The notes under the pieces are model-generated. The model did no database searches. It was not told the DNA's origin and saw nothing but the letters and a program-made list of their open reading frames with translations. A program made the translations under genes and the position numbers. From NCBI GenBank assembly GCA_964545075.1, contig CAZJFS010000018.1, forward strand, positions 1-42,619: a stretch of 42,619 bases of DNA, in the 5' to 3' direction. How positions within the stretch are numbered: the first letter of the stretch is position 1; each line of letters opens with the position of its first letter. The stretch is from DAOPXV01 sp035352535 (GTDB lineage Bacteria; Muiribacteriota; UBA9980). This document shows positions 41,462 through 42,619 of the stretch, in pieces.

Positions 41462-41513
41462 GACTTTGACTCAACTCTCATTAAATTTCATTTTTATTAT
41501 TTGACTTTGATTC
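41461..41513. repeat. Direct repeat upstream of the DUF2585-like gene
   Basis: TGACTTTGACTC (41461-41472) and TGACTTTGATTC (41502-41513) differ at one base and are 41 bases apart, about four helical turns. The first copy touches the start codon. Confidence 0.45.
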
Positions 41514-41628
41514 TTATCATGCCGGAATTTTCGGGCGATTATATTTTTTCCTCTACGGCGCCGAGCTCGTCCGCCTCCGCCATAAATCGGGGCTGAAAAA
41601 TGTTTGCGGTATTTGTTCGGCATGAACA

Positions 41629-41637
41629 ATTATACCA
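41629..41637 (-). promoter_or_regulatory. Candidate extended -10 promoter of the DUF2585-like gene
   Basis: Minus strand TGGTATAAT, with exact TATAAT at 41629-41634. No -35 is recognisable. The leader before the start at 41461 would be ~160 bases; no small gene in it is convincing. Confidence 0.5.
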
Positions 41638-41800
41638 TACATTCAAAATAATATATATAGTTTTTGTTGCCGATCCCGATCGATGAGATTAAATATCATC
41701 TCGATCCTTCAATTCCGACGGAGCGCGCGATGGAATGCGGAAGCTTTCCGTAAGGCGCCCGTTTGCACAAAATCGCGGGTAAATAATGATAAATAATATT
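41638..41800. other. Divergent intergenic region with an imperfect inverted repeat
   Basis: No gene is seen. GATCGATGA (41678-41686) and TCATC-TC-GATC (41696-41706) form an imperfect inverted repeat with a two-base bulge. CGGAA/TTCCG flank GCT near 41741. Possible regulator sites between two divergent promoters; nothing further can be supported. Confidence 0.4.
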
Positions 41801-41830
41801 TTGACAAATTAAATGAAGGGATGTTATAAT
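41801..41830 (+). promoter_or_regulatory. Sigma70 promoter with exact hexamers for the right-edge gene
   Basis: TTGACA (41801-41806), 18-base spacer, TATAAT (41825-41830). The transcript should start near 41837, giving a ~120-base leader. Confidence 0.85.
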
Positions 41831-41850
41831 TATTGAAGCTTAATTGCATG

Positions 41851-41869
41851 AAATAGCGCAAAATAGCGC
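41851..41869 (+). repeat. 10 bp tandem repeat in the leader
   Basis: AAATAGCGC occurs at 41851-41859 and 41861-41869, exactly ten bases apart. The two GCGC blocks can also pair with each other across AAAATA. Confidence 0.7.
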
Positions 41870-41875
41870 GAACAA

Positions 41876-41957
41876 CGGGTGCGGTACAGAGGTTTGGCGG
41901 GTACGGGTCCTTTGATATGGAAAAGGGAAATACGCATCCCGCAAACAGGGGGAAGAT
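41876..41957 (+). promoter_or_regulatory. Candidate riboswitch-like structured leader, no known class matched
   Basis: CGGGTGCGGTA (41876-41886) pairs with TACGCATCCCG (41931-41941): ten base pairs with two single-base bulges. It encloses a smaller hairpin, CCTTT/AAAGG around GATATGG. The right arm's CCC (41938-41940) can alternatively pair with the GGG of the Shine-Dalgarno region (41948-41950) across GCAAACA. The two structures exclude each other, which would switch ribosome access to the ATG at 41958. The sequence does not match the conserved cores of known classes that I can recall. Confidence 0.45.
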
Positions 41958-42619
41958 ATGAGTGAGAACAAGGGTTTATCCGCTAACGATCAAAAAATAG
42001 TTCCATTGAATACCTGGGATACGATTATTTCTCGGATTGCCGCTTCAAGGGAAGAGCCGGATGCTGATAAAAAAATAGATCTCATAGTTGAAGTGCTCAT
42101 TAATATAAGGCTTCTCGACAAGGAAGACAAAATCTATGACGCAAGGGATGTTAAGGGAAATATAGAGGATATCTATAAGCGGTTACTGGACGAGACGAGG
42201 CGCACGCTGGATTCGATACAATCGCCGTCGAACGAACATATATATTATTTCAGGGAATTGTTGAAAAAGCTTCCGATCAGGGGTGACGGCGATCTCATCG
42301 GAGATATCCGGGTTGCGGCCGAGCAGTTCGAAGAAGGCCGCGAAGGCGACGATCCCATGCGTTCGTTCGCGGGCGATCTCAGGAAAGAAGTCCACAGGAA
42401 GCTTTCGCCCAGAATACTCAGCAAATACATCAAGCCTTACATGGAGCTCATCCGAAAAGGAAATTCCAGATACATGGCCGAAGCCGGATACATGGCCGTC
42501 GCGGCTAAATTCGACCCCGAAACCGAACCCGCGGAATTTATCGAACTTGCCGAAGAAATGGAGGAAAAGCTCCAGTATTTGTGGGATTATGAAAAAGGGG
42601 ATATAACTGCCGTTAAAAA
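41958..42619 (+). CDS. Unrecognised soluble protein, 3' end outside window
   Basis: The gene is open at the right edge; 220 residues are visible. The ATG at 41958 follows AGGGGG. No signal peptide or membrane segment is seen. The protein is strongly charged and mostly helical: 'DKKIDLIVEVLINIRLLDKE', 'YYFRELLKKLPIRG', 'RKLSPRILSKYIKPYMELIR', 'EFIELAEEMEEKLQYLWDYE'. I recognise no domain. It has its own consensus promoter and a structured leader, so its expression is probably controlled after transcription starts. Confidence 0.8.
   Translation, partial: MSENKGLSANDQKIVPLNTWDTIISRIAASREEPDADKKIDLIVEVLINIRLLDKEDKIYDARDVKGNIEDIYKRLLDETRRTLDSIQSPSNEHIYYFRELLKKLPIRGDGDLIGDIRVAAEQFEEGREGDDPMRSFAGDLRKEVHRKLSPRILSKYIKPYMELIRKGNSRYMAEAGYMAVAAKFDPETEPAEFIELAEEMEEKLQYLWDYEKGDITAVK

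Noticed and set aside
41518..41600. 14-codon minus-strand frame (MAEADELGAVEEKI) in the DUF2585 leader
   Set aside because: No Shine-Dalgarno and too short to support as a gene from one sequence.
41876..41950. GATATGG loop resembling L2 of purine riboswitches
   Set aside because: The stem-loop is similar, but the required junction (UAUAAU and GUUUCUACC-type strands) and the CCGUAAA loop are absent. I therefore did not call a purine riboswitch.

Overview
This 42.6 kb window is chromosomal DNA from a bacterium. It carries housekeeping genes (pheST, infC-rpmI-rplT, holA, tadA, three tRNAs) among envelope and hypothetical genes, with no phage, transposon or CRISPR signature. A run of exactly 100 Ns inside one gene indicates a scaffolded draft or metagenome assembly. 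The predicted lipoprotein with fibronectin domains, the exported beta-rich protein and the many signal peptides suggest a diderm. HEAT, TPR and zinc-ribbon proteins are frequent. I cannot name the phylum; an uncultivated deep-branching lineage is an inference only.

Layout. From 1 to 26488 every gene is on the minus strand. In transcription order they are: an M14 carboxypeptidase with its own terminator; a fibronectin-type-III lipoprotein, an exported helix-hairpin-helix/beta-rich protein, pgeF, a HEAT protein and a zinc-ribbon protein; a degenerate class II synthetase-like protein with ptsI; infC-rpmI-rplT; ppdK; the potassium uptake pair trkH-trkA with a SpoU/TrmH methyltransferase; a small DUF2141-like exported protein; then pheS-pheT, a HEAT/TPR protein, a CvpA-like protein, holA and a Yip1-like membrane protein. 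From 26946 to 35307 there is a tight six-gene plus-strand operon: Ski2-like helicase, exported CHASE2-like protein, DEDDh exonuclease, MoxR ATPase, DUF58 protein and TgpA-like transglutaminase. It converges, with a 16 bp overlap, on a minus-strand operon of zinc-dependent phospholipase C-like protein, DUF2225 protein and a second transglutaminase-like protein. The right end holds tadA followed by tRNA-Ser(UGA), tRNA-Ser(GCU) and tRNA-Arg(ACG), a strong terminator, a DUF2585-like membrane protein, and an unrecognised gene that runs off the edge behind a long structured leader.

Regulation. Promoters are very legible. Five intergenic promoters match TTGACA-N17-TATAAT exactly, and a sixth has both exact hexamers with an 18 bp spacer. 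Two genes appear to start at non-AUG codons that IF3 normally discriminates against: infC itself (ATC) and the trmH-family gene (ATT). Each has a good Shine-Dalgarno and N-terminal family residues lying upstream of the first ATG. The most riboswitch-like element is the leader at 41876-41957. There a bulged long-range stem and a Shine-Dalgarno-sequestering hairpin share the same strand and exclude each other.
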